Positions 28,982 through 35,294 of a DNA stretch of 43,816 bases are shown here, piece by piece. Source of the stretch: Muribaculaceae bacterium (GTDB lineage: Bacteria; Bacteroidota; Bacteroidia; Bacteroidales; Muribaculaceae). The translations under genes and the position numbers were made by a program. The stretch is from positions 1 through 43,816 of the forward strand of contig JAFLTR010000017.1 in the NCBI GenBank assembly GCA_022509205.1, read 5' to 3'. Below the pieces are notes generated by a model. The model saw only the letters and a list, made by a program, of their open reading frames with translations, did not search any database and was not told the DNA's origin. How positions within the stretch are numbered: the first letter of the stretch is position 1; each line of letters begins with the position of its first letter.

Positions 28982-29425
28982 TTATTGGTTAGGCAGGAAT
29001 TCGGAGGGATCGAAACCGAAATGAGCAAGTTCCCTGACCATAGAGCTGCTTACGTAAGATAACTCCGGTTCTGCCGGGAACATTACCGTGGGCATGCTGA
29101 AAACCTTAAGGTTTATGTCGGCCAGTTCTTTCTCCTTTTCGAAATCGATTGCATTCCTGACACCTCTTACGAGGACTCCGGCACCGTTTTCACGAGCCAC
29201 TACCGCAGTCAACCCTTCATAAGCAAAGACTTTCACCTTATCGTTTTGCCCGAAAAGTTTCTTTATCTTTAAAATGCGCTCCTCTATTGTGGTCTCATTC
29301 CTCTTTGCCTTGTTAATTCCGATGCCGATTATAAGACCGTCGAACAGCTCCAAGGCCCTTCGAGCAATCGAGAGATGCCCGATGGTGAAAGGATCGAAAC
29401 TTCCGGCATAAAAGGCTGTTTTCAT
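28982..29425 (-). CDS. coaD: Phosphopantetheine adenylyltransferase
   Basis: A 147-residue nucleotidyltransferase that makes dephospho-CoA from 4'-phosphopantetheine and ATP, the penultimate step of CoA synthesis. The AYAGSF-like start, FDPFTIGHLSIARRAL with the TxGH motif, GVLVRGVRNAIDFEKE and the closing YVSSSMVRELA (ISSS motif) are all present. Length is slightly below the 155-165 residue norm, from a short C-terminus. The ATG at 29425 overlaps the parE stop as ATGA. Confidence 0.94.
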   Translation of the reverse strand: MKTAFYAGSFDPFTIGHLSIARRALELFDGLIIGIGINKAKRNETTIEERILKIKKLFGQNDKVKVFAYEGLTAVVARENGAGVLVRGVRNAIDFEKEKELADINLKVFSMPTVMFPAEPELSYVSSSMVRELAHFGFDPSEFLPNQ

Positions 29426-31458
29426 ATTTCGGAATCGTCTTCGATTATGAGGTTGTCTATTATGAAGTTCTGGCGTTCCATAGTGTTTTTACCCATATAG
29501 AATTCCAAAAGCTTATTGACAGTATCATCTTTTTTGAGGGTAACAGGATCGAGCCGCATCTCCGGACCGATGAACTCGGCAAATTCCACATCATTAATTT
29601 CTCCGAGTCCCTTGAATCGGGTTATCTCAGCGTTGGCTCCGAACTTGGCTATTGCAGCTTCTCGTTCCTCGTCGGTGTAACAGTAGTAGGTGTCTTTCTC
29701 TCCTTCTGTCTCCTTCTTTTTGTTTTTGCCTCCACGGCCACGACGCGACACATTCTTGTCTCTCACCCTGAAGAGCGGGGTCTGAAGTATGTAGACATGG
29801 CCTTTTTTCACTAATTCCGGGAAGAATTTCAGGAAGAAAGTGATTACGAGGAGACGGATATGCATCCCGTCGACATCGGCATCTGTAGCTATGATTATCT
29901 TGTTGTATCTCAGGCCGTCGATACCGTCTTCCACATTTAAGGCGGCTTGAAGCAGACTCAGCTCCTCATTCTTATAGATCACCTCCTGGGTTTTGCCGTA
30001 GGTGTTTTTCGGCTTGCCCCTCAGCGAGAAAACAGCCTGAGTCTCGGCGTTTCTAACTTTAGTGATAGTGCCTGAAGCTGAATCTCCCTCGGTTATGAAA
30101 ATCGAGGATTCATCCCTGCGGTCCTGGGCTTTGTTCCCTTTTGAATTGTCGTTGTAATGGATGCGACAGTCGCGAAGTTTTCTGTTGTGCAGACTCACTT
30201 TCTTGGCATTCTCCCTGGCAAGCTTTGCCACTCCCGCCATCGATTTACGTTCCTTCTCGTTGGCAGCGATTTTCTTCAGCATGGCATCGGCCACCTCCGG
30301 ATGCTTATGGAGATAATCGTCGAGTTCCTTTTTGATGAAGTCGCCCACCATCTTGTTGACGGTTACAGAGCTTCCGGGAGCTATCTCTTTTCCGATAAAC
30401 CTTATTTTTGCCTGATTGTCGAACATCGGCTCCTGCACCTTGACACTGACCGCAGCCACGATACCGTTGCGGATGTCGGAATATTCATAATTCTTGCCTG
30501 AGAATTCCTTAATCGTTCTGCCCACATGTTCGCGGAATGCACTAAGATGGGTTCCTCCCTGCACTGTGTTTTGACCGTTGACAAAAGAATAATATTCCTC
30601 TCCGTATTGAGGTGCATGGGTTAACACCACCTCGATATCCTCCCCTTTCAGATGGATGAAAGGGTAAAGAGGTTCGAGAGCCATATTCTCCTTGAGGAGG
30701 TCGAGAAGTCCGTTGCGCGAATGGAATTTTCGGCCGTTAAGGAATATTTTGAGACCGGTGTTGAGATAGGTATAGTTGTTTACCATCAGTTCTACGATCT
30801 CGGGATGATATACAAACCCTTTGAATAGGGTGTCGTCAGGTTTGAACCTTACGAGAGTTCCGTTGGGCTCATCTACATCCGATTCGGTCTGGCGGATGAA
30901 ATTACCTTTCTCAAAATCCACGGCCACTCTTTTCCCCTCGCGGATGCTCTCGATATGAAAGTCGACCGACATGGCGTTGACGGCTTTAAGGCCGACACCG
31001 TTAAGACCCACGGATTTCTTGAAGTTTTTATCGTCGAACTTACCTCCCGTATTGATTTCGGATGCCACCTCTTTTACTTTCCCAAGCGGCACTCCGCGTC
31101 CGTAATCCCTCACTGTGATTTCACCATCCTCGGTCATCGAGATGTCAATACGGTTGCCCGCTCCCATGTTAAATTCGTCGATACTGTTGTCGACTACCTC
31201 CTTGAGCAGCACATAAATACCGTCTTCGGGCTGGGAACCGTCGCCGAGGTTTCCGATATACATGCCGGAACGCCGCCGGATATGTTCGTTCCATTCCAGA
31301 TGCTGGATGCTGGCTTCATCATATCCGCCTGCCGGAGAGGACGTTTCCCCTGAACTATCGGCCGGCGTATTGCCTTGAGCCGCCTCAACGGGTTTTCCTA
31401 TATTGATATCTTCGAAATTATTTTGAAACAGACCGGTATTATCTTCCATCTTCTCCAT
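29422..31458 (-). CDS. parE: DNA topoisomerase IV subunit B
   Basis: A 678-residue type IIA topoisomerase ATPase subunit. GHKL site: VVDNSIDEFNMG, the RDYGRGVPLGKVKE segment, GGKFDDKNFKKSVGLNGVGLK. The transducer and TOPRIM follow, with ITEGDSASGT and TDADVDGMHIR, then ITRFKGLGEIN. The GDSASG form of the TOPRIM motif (rather than GDSAGG) and the size fit Bacteroidota ParE. The first about 45 residues are acidic and Ser/Gly/Pro-rich and precede the usual start, an extension over the E. coli form. HIRRRSGMYIG has Ser where Pro is common. Start is the ATG at 31458; a second ATG lies three codons later. parC is not in the window. Confidence 0.93.
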   Translation of the reverse strand: MEKMEDNTGLFQNNFEDINIGKPVEAAQGNTPADSSGETSSPAGGYDEASIQHLEWNEHIRRRSGMYIGNLGDGSQPEDGIYVLLKEVVDNSIDEFNMGAGNRIDISMTEDGEITVRDYGRGVPLGKVKEVASEINTGGKFDDKNFKKSVGLNGVGLKAVNAMSVDFHIESIREGKRVAVDFEKGNFIRQTESDVDEPNGTLVRFKPDDTLFKGFVYHPEIVELMVNNYTYLNTGLKIFLNGRKFHSRNGLLDLLKENMALEPLYPFIHLKGEDIEVVLTHAPQYGEEYYSFVNGQNTVQGGTHLSAFREHVGRTIKEFSGKNYEYSDIRNGIVAAVSVKVQEPMFDNQAKIRFIGKEIAPGSSVTVNKMVGDFIKKELDDYLHKHPEVADAMLKKIAANEKERKSMAGVAKLARENAKKVSLHNRKLRDCRIHYNDNSKGNKAQDRRDESSIFITEGDSASGTITKVRNAETQAVFSLRGKPKNTYGKTQEVIYKNEELSLLQAALNVEDGIDGLRYNKIIIATDADVDGMHIRLLVITFFLKFFPELVKKGHVYILQTPLFRVRDKNVSRRGRGGKNKKKETEGEKDTYYCYTDEEREAAIAKFGANAEITRFKGLGEINDVEFAEFIGPEMRLDPVTLKKDDTVNKLLEFYMGKNTMERQNFIIDNLIIEDDSEI

Positions 31459-31487
31459 TCACAATTTGATATTCCAACTCCAAGTTA

Positions 31488-31495
31488 CAAAGTTA
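31488..31495 (-). promoter_or_regulatory. Predicted -7 element for the parE operon
   Basis: TAACTTTG on the minus strand lies about 30 bases before the parE ATG at 31458. It overlaps the stop codon of the upstream SDR gene (31493-31495). No clear -33 element is visible. It may drive the eight-gene run from parE to the HU-LysM gene. Confidence 0.4.
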
Positions 31496-32647
31496 ATTAA
31501 ATTTTCTATAATAAGGTGAAATTTTGAAGTCTTTCCAGGCGGGTATCGCATCATAAGCCTCCCGGCTTCCCCAGAAAGTGTTGATTTTCTCATCGTCGTT
31601 GTTTCTGATCCAGGAAAGCGGCCCCAGAGTCTTGTGGGAAGCCACTTTTTTCATGAACCATTTGATAGCGAATGCGGGAGCGAGCGGGGCGAGCCTGAAA
31701 TAGAATGGAAGCTGTGACTTCATTCGTTGCAACGCGTCTTCGAATGTGTCGGGTTGACGGAAATGAAGTATGGCGTCCAGTTCATCGGAATCTTCAAACC
31801 ACATCCCGTGGAAATTGTGGGTGGCAAACCAGTTGGGCTCGAATATTTTCTCCGGTGGAGGGCACCCAAGAGCTTTCATTATGGCACGTTCAAAATCAAT
31901 ATTTACCTTACGGAAGGGTTCCCCTCCGCCGGCATTATAGCATTTCCTCCAGAAGGTTTCGGGGAGCTCGGGGCGGCACACTCTTTCGAGCAGACGCCCG
32001 GAGTCTTCGGTGGTGATCCATTCGAGCACTCCGAGCAAAGGTGTGTGGAAAGCCACAGGATTTGAGGCATTCTTCAAGAGTCCGGGGTGAAGAATACTGG
32101 TTTGTCTGATCGACACCCATTTCTTAAGACCTGCATCCCGCAAGACTTGCTCTGCTTTCACTTTCGACAGGGCATAGGCATCATTTTTAGCCGGCACCTG
32201 CGGATCGGTAGCTTTTCCCCAGTGGTCGGGGGGAAGGCGGGTGCCATATTGCGACACCGAACCGATGTATACCGTAGCAATCTCCTTATCGGTTGAGCTC
32301 TCTATTTCTTTGATAATCTTGCTTATTAGCTCCATGGACCCTACATTCACTTTCAAAGTCTTTTCCGGGAAATGATCGGCCATGGGCGAGACCATCCCTC
32401 CTACATGGAGCACCACGTCGGCACCTTCAATACCCCGGCGCAGACTCCCTTCGTCAAGCAGGTCTCCCCATACCACTCCGACCCCTTTCCCTTCAAACGG
32501 CCGGAGTTTCTTCCTGTTGATTTTACTGTCGCGAGCCAGGACGTTCACTGCATATCTTTCGGGATATTTTATCAATTCCTGAAGCCCGGCCATCCCCATC
32601 ACGCCGGTTGCTCCCGTAAGAAATACGTTTCTCTTTTTGGATTCCAT
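31493..32647 (-). CDS. NAD-dependent epimerase/dehydratase family protein (extended SDR)
   Basis: A 384-residue extended SDR. TGATGVMGMAGLQEL is the dinucleotide motif, VWGDLLDEGSLRRGI and ADVVLHVGGMVSP follow, and the catalytic pair is in NDAYALSKVKAEQ (YxxxK intact). VYIGSVSQYG carries the catalytic serine region. The C-terminal half binds the sugar or other substrate, and LGPLSWIRNN near the end is basic-aromatic. The substrate cannot be told from sequence. It stands alone, diverging from the recombinase/NusG hybrid gene; the two starts are 88 bases apart. Confidence 0.85.
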   Translation of the reverse strand: MESKKRNVFLTGATGVMGMAGLQELIKYPERYAVNVLARDSKINRKKLRPFEGKGVGVVWGDLLDEGSLRRGIEGADVVLHVGGMVSPMADHFPEKTLKVNVGSMELISKIIKEIESSTDKEIATVYIGSVSQYGTRLPPDHWGKATDPQVPAKNDAYALSKVKAEQVLRDAGLKKWVSIRQTSILHPGLLKNASNPVAFHTPLLGVLEWITTEDSGRLLERVCRPELPETFWRKCYNAGGGEPFRKVNIDFERAIMKALGCPPPEKIFEPNWFATHNFHGMWFEDSDELDAILHFRQPDTFEDALQRMKSQLPFYFRLAPLAPAFAIKWFMKKVASHKTLGPLSWIRNNDDEKINTFWGSREAYDAIPAWKDFKISPYYRKFN

Positions 32648-32651
32648 ACTG

Positions 32652-32659
32652 CAAAATTA
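32652..32659 (-). promoter_or_regulatory. Predicted -7 element for the SDR gene
   Basis: TAATTTTG on the minus strand ends only five bases before the ATG at 32647, so the transcript would be leaderless or nearly so. No -33 element at the usual distance. Confidence 0.4.
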
Positions 32660-32671
32660 ACTAATCTTCAT

Positions 32672-32679
32672 TAAATTTG
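32672..32679 (+). promoter_or_regulatory. Predicted -7 element for the recombinase/NusG hybrid gene
   Basis: TAAATTTG matches TAnnTTTG and ends 56 bases before the ATG at 32736. It lies 12 bases from the opposing -7 element at 32652-32659, so the two divergent promoters would compete. A small CACC-TGCCTT-GGTG hairpin is in the leader. Confidence 0.45.
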
Positions 32680-32735
32680 TCGCCAAACCATGTAAAGAGA
32701 CACCTGCCTTGGTGCTATAGTAACAAACCCGAAAA

Positions 32736-33959
32736 ATGAAGAAACGACTGGAACCCACTGTTGAGAATTCACTGCGTCTTTTTTCGAAACGACTGGCTGA
32801 ATTTAAAGGTGAGAGCAGGCGGGGCTACCGCAAAGCTTACTCTTCTTTGCAGGTCTATCTTATCTCCAATTATATGATGGGAGAGATTCTGAACCGGGGG
32901 ATGATAGAGAACTGGGTGTTTGACAATCTTATGCACGGACTCTCTAAAAATACGGTTGGATTTTATCTCGACAAGGTGTCGAGTCTTTATTCCTCTGTGG
33001 CACACAAGTTCAATACCGGCAAGCTGCAGCTATTCAAGGATGTGAAGATAAAGCTGAAGCATGATGCCGTGCCGACAGATCTTTCGGATAGAATCAGTCG
33101 TGTTGTCGACGGCATGCGTAAAAAATGCCGGAGGATGAGGGTTTCGGGTAAAAACTCCCTTCTCATAGATGCTGTCCGAAAGTATGGATCTGAAGAGGAA
33201 TGTTCGATCTGTAATGAGACACAATCCGCCGTAGCAGTCATCTGGAGTTGTCTGGCTTTGGGAGGAGGGGTGCGGCCCGACCTCGTTAAAGGAATGTTGA
33301 GAGATGTCGACAGGAATCTGAATATCCTTGATTTTTGTGAGGCCGCCCAAGTTGATGACAAAGAGAGAGAACGGATCTGTAAGTTGGTGGCCGATACTCT
33401 CTATGGCGAAGAGATTCAATGGTTTGCCATGCGTCTGCGCCCGGGGGTGAAATATGATGATCTTATATCGAGGTTTGCAAGTCTTAATGGCGAGGTGAGT
33501 CTTCCCGAGTTGTTTTATCCGAGTGAGGAAATTGCCCGGAGGGTGGGAAGAAAAGTAGTCTGGAAAGGTAGGCCGGTGATTCGGGATGTCGTTTTTTTCA
33601 GACATCGGAAAAGCGAGATATATCCGCTCTTCACCCGGATTTATGATCTGGCGTGGTGTTATCGTCAGCCAGGCAACACTCCCGGGAATTATGCTTCCAT
33701 ACCCGCCAAGGCGATGGATAATTTTATGAAAGCTATAGGTCTTCTCCACTCCGGATTTGATGTGGCGCCCCAAGGGGAAATGATATTGAGCCCGGGAGAC
33801 GAGGTGATAATTATCGATGGAAACTCCGAGGAGCGGGCGCGTATTTTGAGGAAAGCTACCCCGGATGAAGATGGCAACAAGATCTACCGGGTCACTCTTC
33901 TCGATCGTAACAGCCGTTGGGATATCGGAGTTGATGCGCGACTCATCAGGAAACCCTGA
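32736..33959 (+). CDS. Hybrid regulator: recombinase-type SAM-like N-terminus fused to NusG-like NGN-KOW C-terminus
   Basis: A 407-residue basic protein. Residues about 10-95 (LRLFSKRLAEFKGESRRGYR, GLSKNTVGFYLDKVSSLYSS) look like the SAM-like core-binding domain of Bacteroidota tyrosine recombinases. Residues 165-190 (AVAVIWSCLALGGGVRPDLV, Arg180) resemble the first catalytic box, but no HxxR box or catalytic Tyr follows. Instead residues 228-335 (QWFAMRLRPGVKYDDLISRF, SLPELFYP, NYASIPAKAMDNFMKA) match the NGN domain of NusG/UpxY proteins, and 350-405 (LSPGDEVIIIDGN) the KOW domain. It should bind DNA and act on transcription elongation; the mechanism is unknown. It stands alone with its own promoter and a terminator after it. 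No frameshift is seen. Confidence 0.75.
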   Translation: MKKRLEPTVENSLRLFSKRLAEFKGESRRGYRKAYSSLQVYLISNYMMGEILNRGMIENWVFDNLMHGLSKNTVGFYLDKVSSLYSSVAHKFNTGKLQLFKDVKIKLKHDAVPTDLSDRISRVVDGMRKKCRRMRVSGKNSLLIDAVRKYGSEEECSICNETQSAVAVIWSCLALGGGVRPDLVKGMLRDVDRNLNILDFCEAAQVDDKERERICKLVADTLYGEEIQWFAMRLRPGVKYDDLISRFASLNGEVSLPELFYPSEEIARRVGRKVVWKGRPVIRDVVFFRHRKSEIYPLFTRIYDLAWCYRQPGNTPGNYASIPAKAMDNFMKAIGLLHSGFDVAPQGEMILSPGDEVIIIDGNSEERARILRKATPDEDGNKIYRVTLLDRNSRWDIGVDARLIRKP

Positions 33960-34038
33960 GCTTGGGATGTATTCAACCCTTCAAATCGTCACCCTCCCTA
34001 TTAGGTGAGGGTCAAGTTGAGGGACTCCATAGAAAACT

Positions 34039-34074
34039 AAAGAGGGTGGGCCATTTTTTTGGCTCACCCTCTTT
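34039..34074. terminator. Bidirectional intrinsic terminator between the hybrid gene and rpmH
   Basis: AAAGAGGGTGGGCC and GGCTCACCCTCTTT pair over 14 positions with one mismatch around an A+T7 loop. It lies 80 bases after the hybrid gene stop and 21 bases after the rpmH stop on the other strand, so it can serve both converging transcripts. The flanking A/T tracts are short. Confidence 0.7.
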
Positions 34075-34094
34075 AGGTGCTGACAAGCTGAAGC

Positions 34095-34250
34095 TTACTT
34101 GCTTGCGAGATGGTCAGAAACAGTAAGTGATGCGCGACCTTTTGCGCGGCGGCGTGACAACACCTTGCGGCCGTCTTTAGTGGCCATTCTCTCTCTGAAA
34201 CCGTGCTTGTTTACTCGTCTGCGGTTGGAGGGCTGATATGTTCTTTTCAT
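34095..34250 (-). CDS. rpmH: 50S ribosomal protein L34
   Basis: A 51-residue very basic protein, too small for most ORF screens. It starts [18 protein letters not shown] and continues [20 protein letters not shown], the universal L34 sequence, ending in a short Bacteroidota-type tail. L34 is part of the large ribosomal subunit. rnpA, which often follows, is not adjacent. The start is the ATG at 34250. Confidence 0.97.
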   Translation of the reverse strand: MKRTYQPSNRRRVNKHGFRERMATKDGRKVLSRRRAKGRASLTVSDHLASK

Positions 34251-34291
34251 CGTTAATGATATTTTATATTCCTTTTAGGGCATTCGGGTTG

Positions 34292-34323
34292 CAAAGTTAT
34301 ATAATATCTTTCAAACCCACAAG
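34292..34323 (-). promoter_or_regulatory. Predicted promoter of rpmH
   Basis: On the minus strand CTTG (34320-34323), 20 bases, then TAACTTTG (34292-34299) fits the Bacteroidota promoter. It lies about 42 bases before the rpmH ATG. A weaker TAATTTTA sits just before rsmG on the other strand. Confidence 0.55.
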
Positions 34324-34440
34324 AAAAAAGCGAAAAACTGCCATACTTACCCCTTGATGCCATCTGCTATGTAAAAGCTTGTGATAGGGAAGATATAGGA
34401 AAAATTTTCGGGCATCGAAACTATTGTTTAATTTTACAAT

Positions 34441-35067
34441 ATGGAAGAGATTTTGAAAGGTTATTTTCCCGAACTTACTGCGGAGCGACTACAGAAATAT
34501 AAGAGGATGACGGAACTCTATCGTGAACTGAATGAGAGAGTTAACGTAGTGTCACGTAAAGATATCGACAACATAGGTCTTCATCATATCCTGCATTCCC
34601 TTGCCATAGCAAAATATATCCGTTTTTCACCCGGCAGCCGGGTAATAGATCTTGGCACCGGCGGAGGTTTACCCGGGTTGCCCCTGGCTGTAATGTTTCC
34701 GGAGGTGCAGTTCCATTTGATCGACCGTATCGGCAAGAAAGTGAACGTGGCACGAGAGATTGCCGACTCGCTTTCCTTGGGAAACGTCACCTTTCAACAG
34801 GGAGACATGGGAGAGTGTAAAGAGATGGCGGATTTTGTGGTTTCAAGAGCTGTCACCGACCAACCCACTTTGGTAAAGATCAGTCGTAAGAATATTCTCC
34901 CTGAATCCCATAATGCCATACCTAACGGACTCATTACTCTCAAGGGAGGGGATGTGAGCGGGGAGTTGGAGAAATATGCCGGAATTTCTGAGATAGTGCC
35001 CATATCCAATTATTTCAATGAGCCCTTTTTCGAAACAAAAAAAGTGGTTTTTACTCCGATAAGTTAA
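34441..35067 (+). CDS. rsmG: 16S rRNA (guanine527-N7)-methyltransferase
   Basis: A 208-residue RsmG/GidB enzyme that methylates G527 of 16S rRNA in the 530 loop using SAM. ERVNVVSRKDIDNIGLHHIL, HSLAIAKYI, the SAM site VIDLGTGGGLPGLPLAVMFP, HLIDRIGKKVNV and VVSRAV are diagnostic. Length is normal. It diverges from rpmH, 190 bases away. The 227 bases after it hold the fimbrillin promoter and no further gene. Confidence 0.95.
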   Translation: MEEILKGYFPELTAERLQKYKRMTELYRELNERVNVVSRKDIDNIGLHHILHSLAIAKYIRFSPGSRVIDLGTGGGLPGLPLAVMFPEVQFHLIDRIGKKVNVAREIADSLSLGNVTFQQGDMGECKEMADFVVSRAVTDQPTLVKISRKNILPESHNAIPNGLITLKGGDVSGELEKYAGISEIVPISNYFNEPFFETKKVVFTPIS

Positions 35068-35182
35068 TTCTATTGCTGTTCCCCGGGTGATCTTATTGCC
35101 CTCCATTTCCAGGTCCAATTTTAAGCCGATTTTTAGGGAAATTTATCCTGATTTTTTTGAAGTAATTTTAAGGGAAAATCTC

Positions 35183-35213
35183 TTGTAGAAACATAGGGAT
35201 TTTCATATCTTTG
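35183..35213 (+). promoter_or_regulatory. Predicted promoter of the fimbrillin cluster
   Basis: TTG (35183-35185), a 20-base spacer and TATCTTTG (35206-35213) fit the Bacteroidota consensus. The leader is about 75 bases long and holds a perfect 10-base palindrome GACTATAGTC at 35226-35235, just after the expected transcription start, a possible operator. No inverted repeats flanking an invertible promoter were seen. Confidence 0.6.
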
Positions 35214-35294
35214 CAGTTGCTTTATGACTATAGTCCCGGCTACTGAATACGCCTGTTTGGCACAATTAATAGTAAGGCCGAATTAACTTAACCT

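Noticed and set aside
33030-33773. 247-residue minus-strand frame opposite the hybrid regulator
   Set aside because: Antisense shadow; the plus-strand frame shows NGN/KOW motifs while this one shows none.
32736-33959. Active tyrosine recombinase (integrase) marking a mobile element
   Set aside because: No HxxR box or catalytic tyrosine, no att-like repeats, and the C-terminal half is NusG-like; neighbours are housekeeping genes.
35068-35294. Invertible promoter before the pilus genes
   Set aside because: I looked for inverted repeats flanking the promoter and found only the short internal palindrome.
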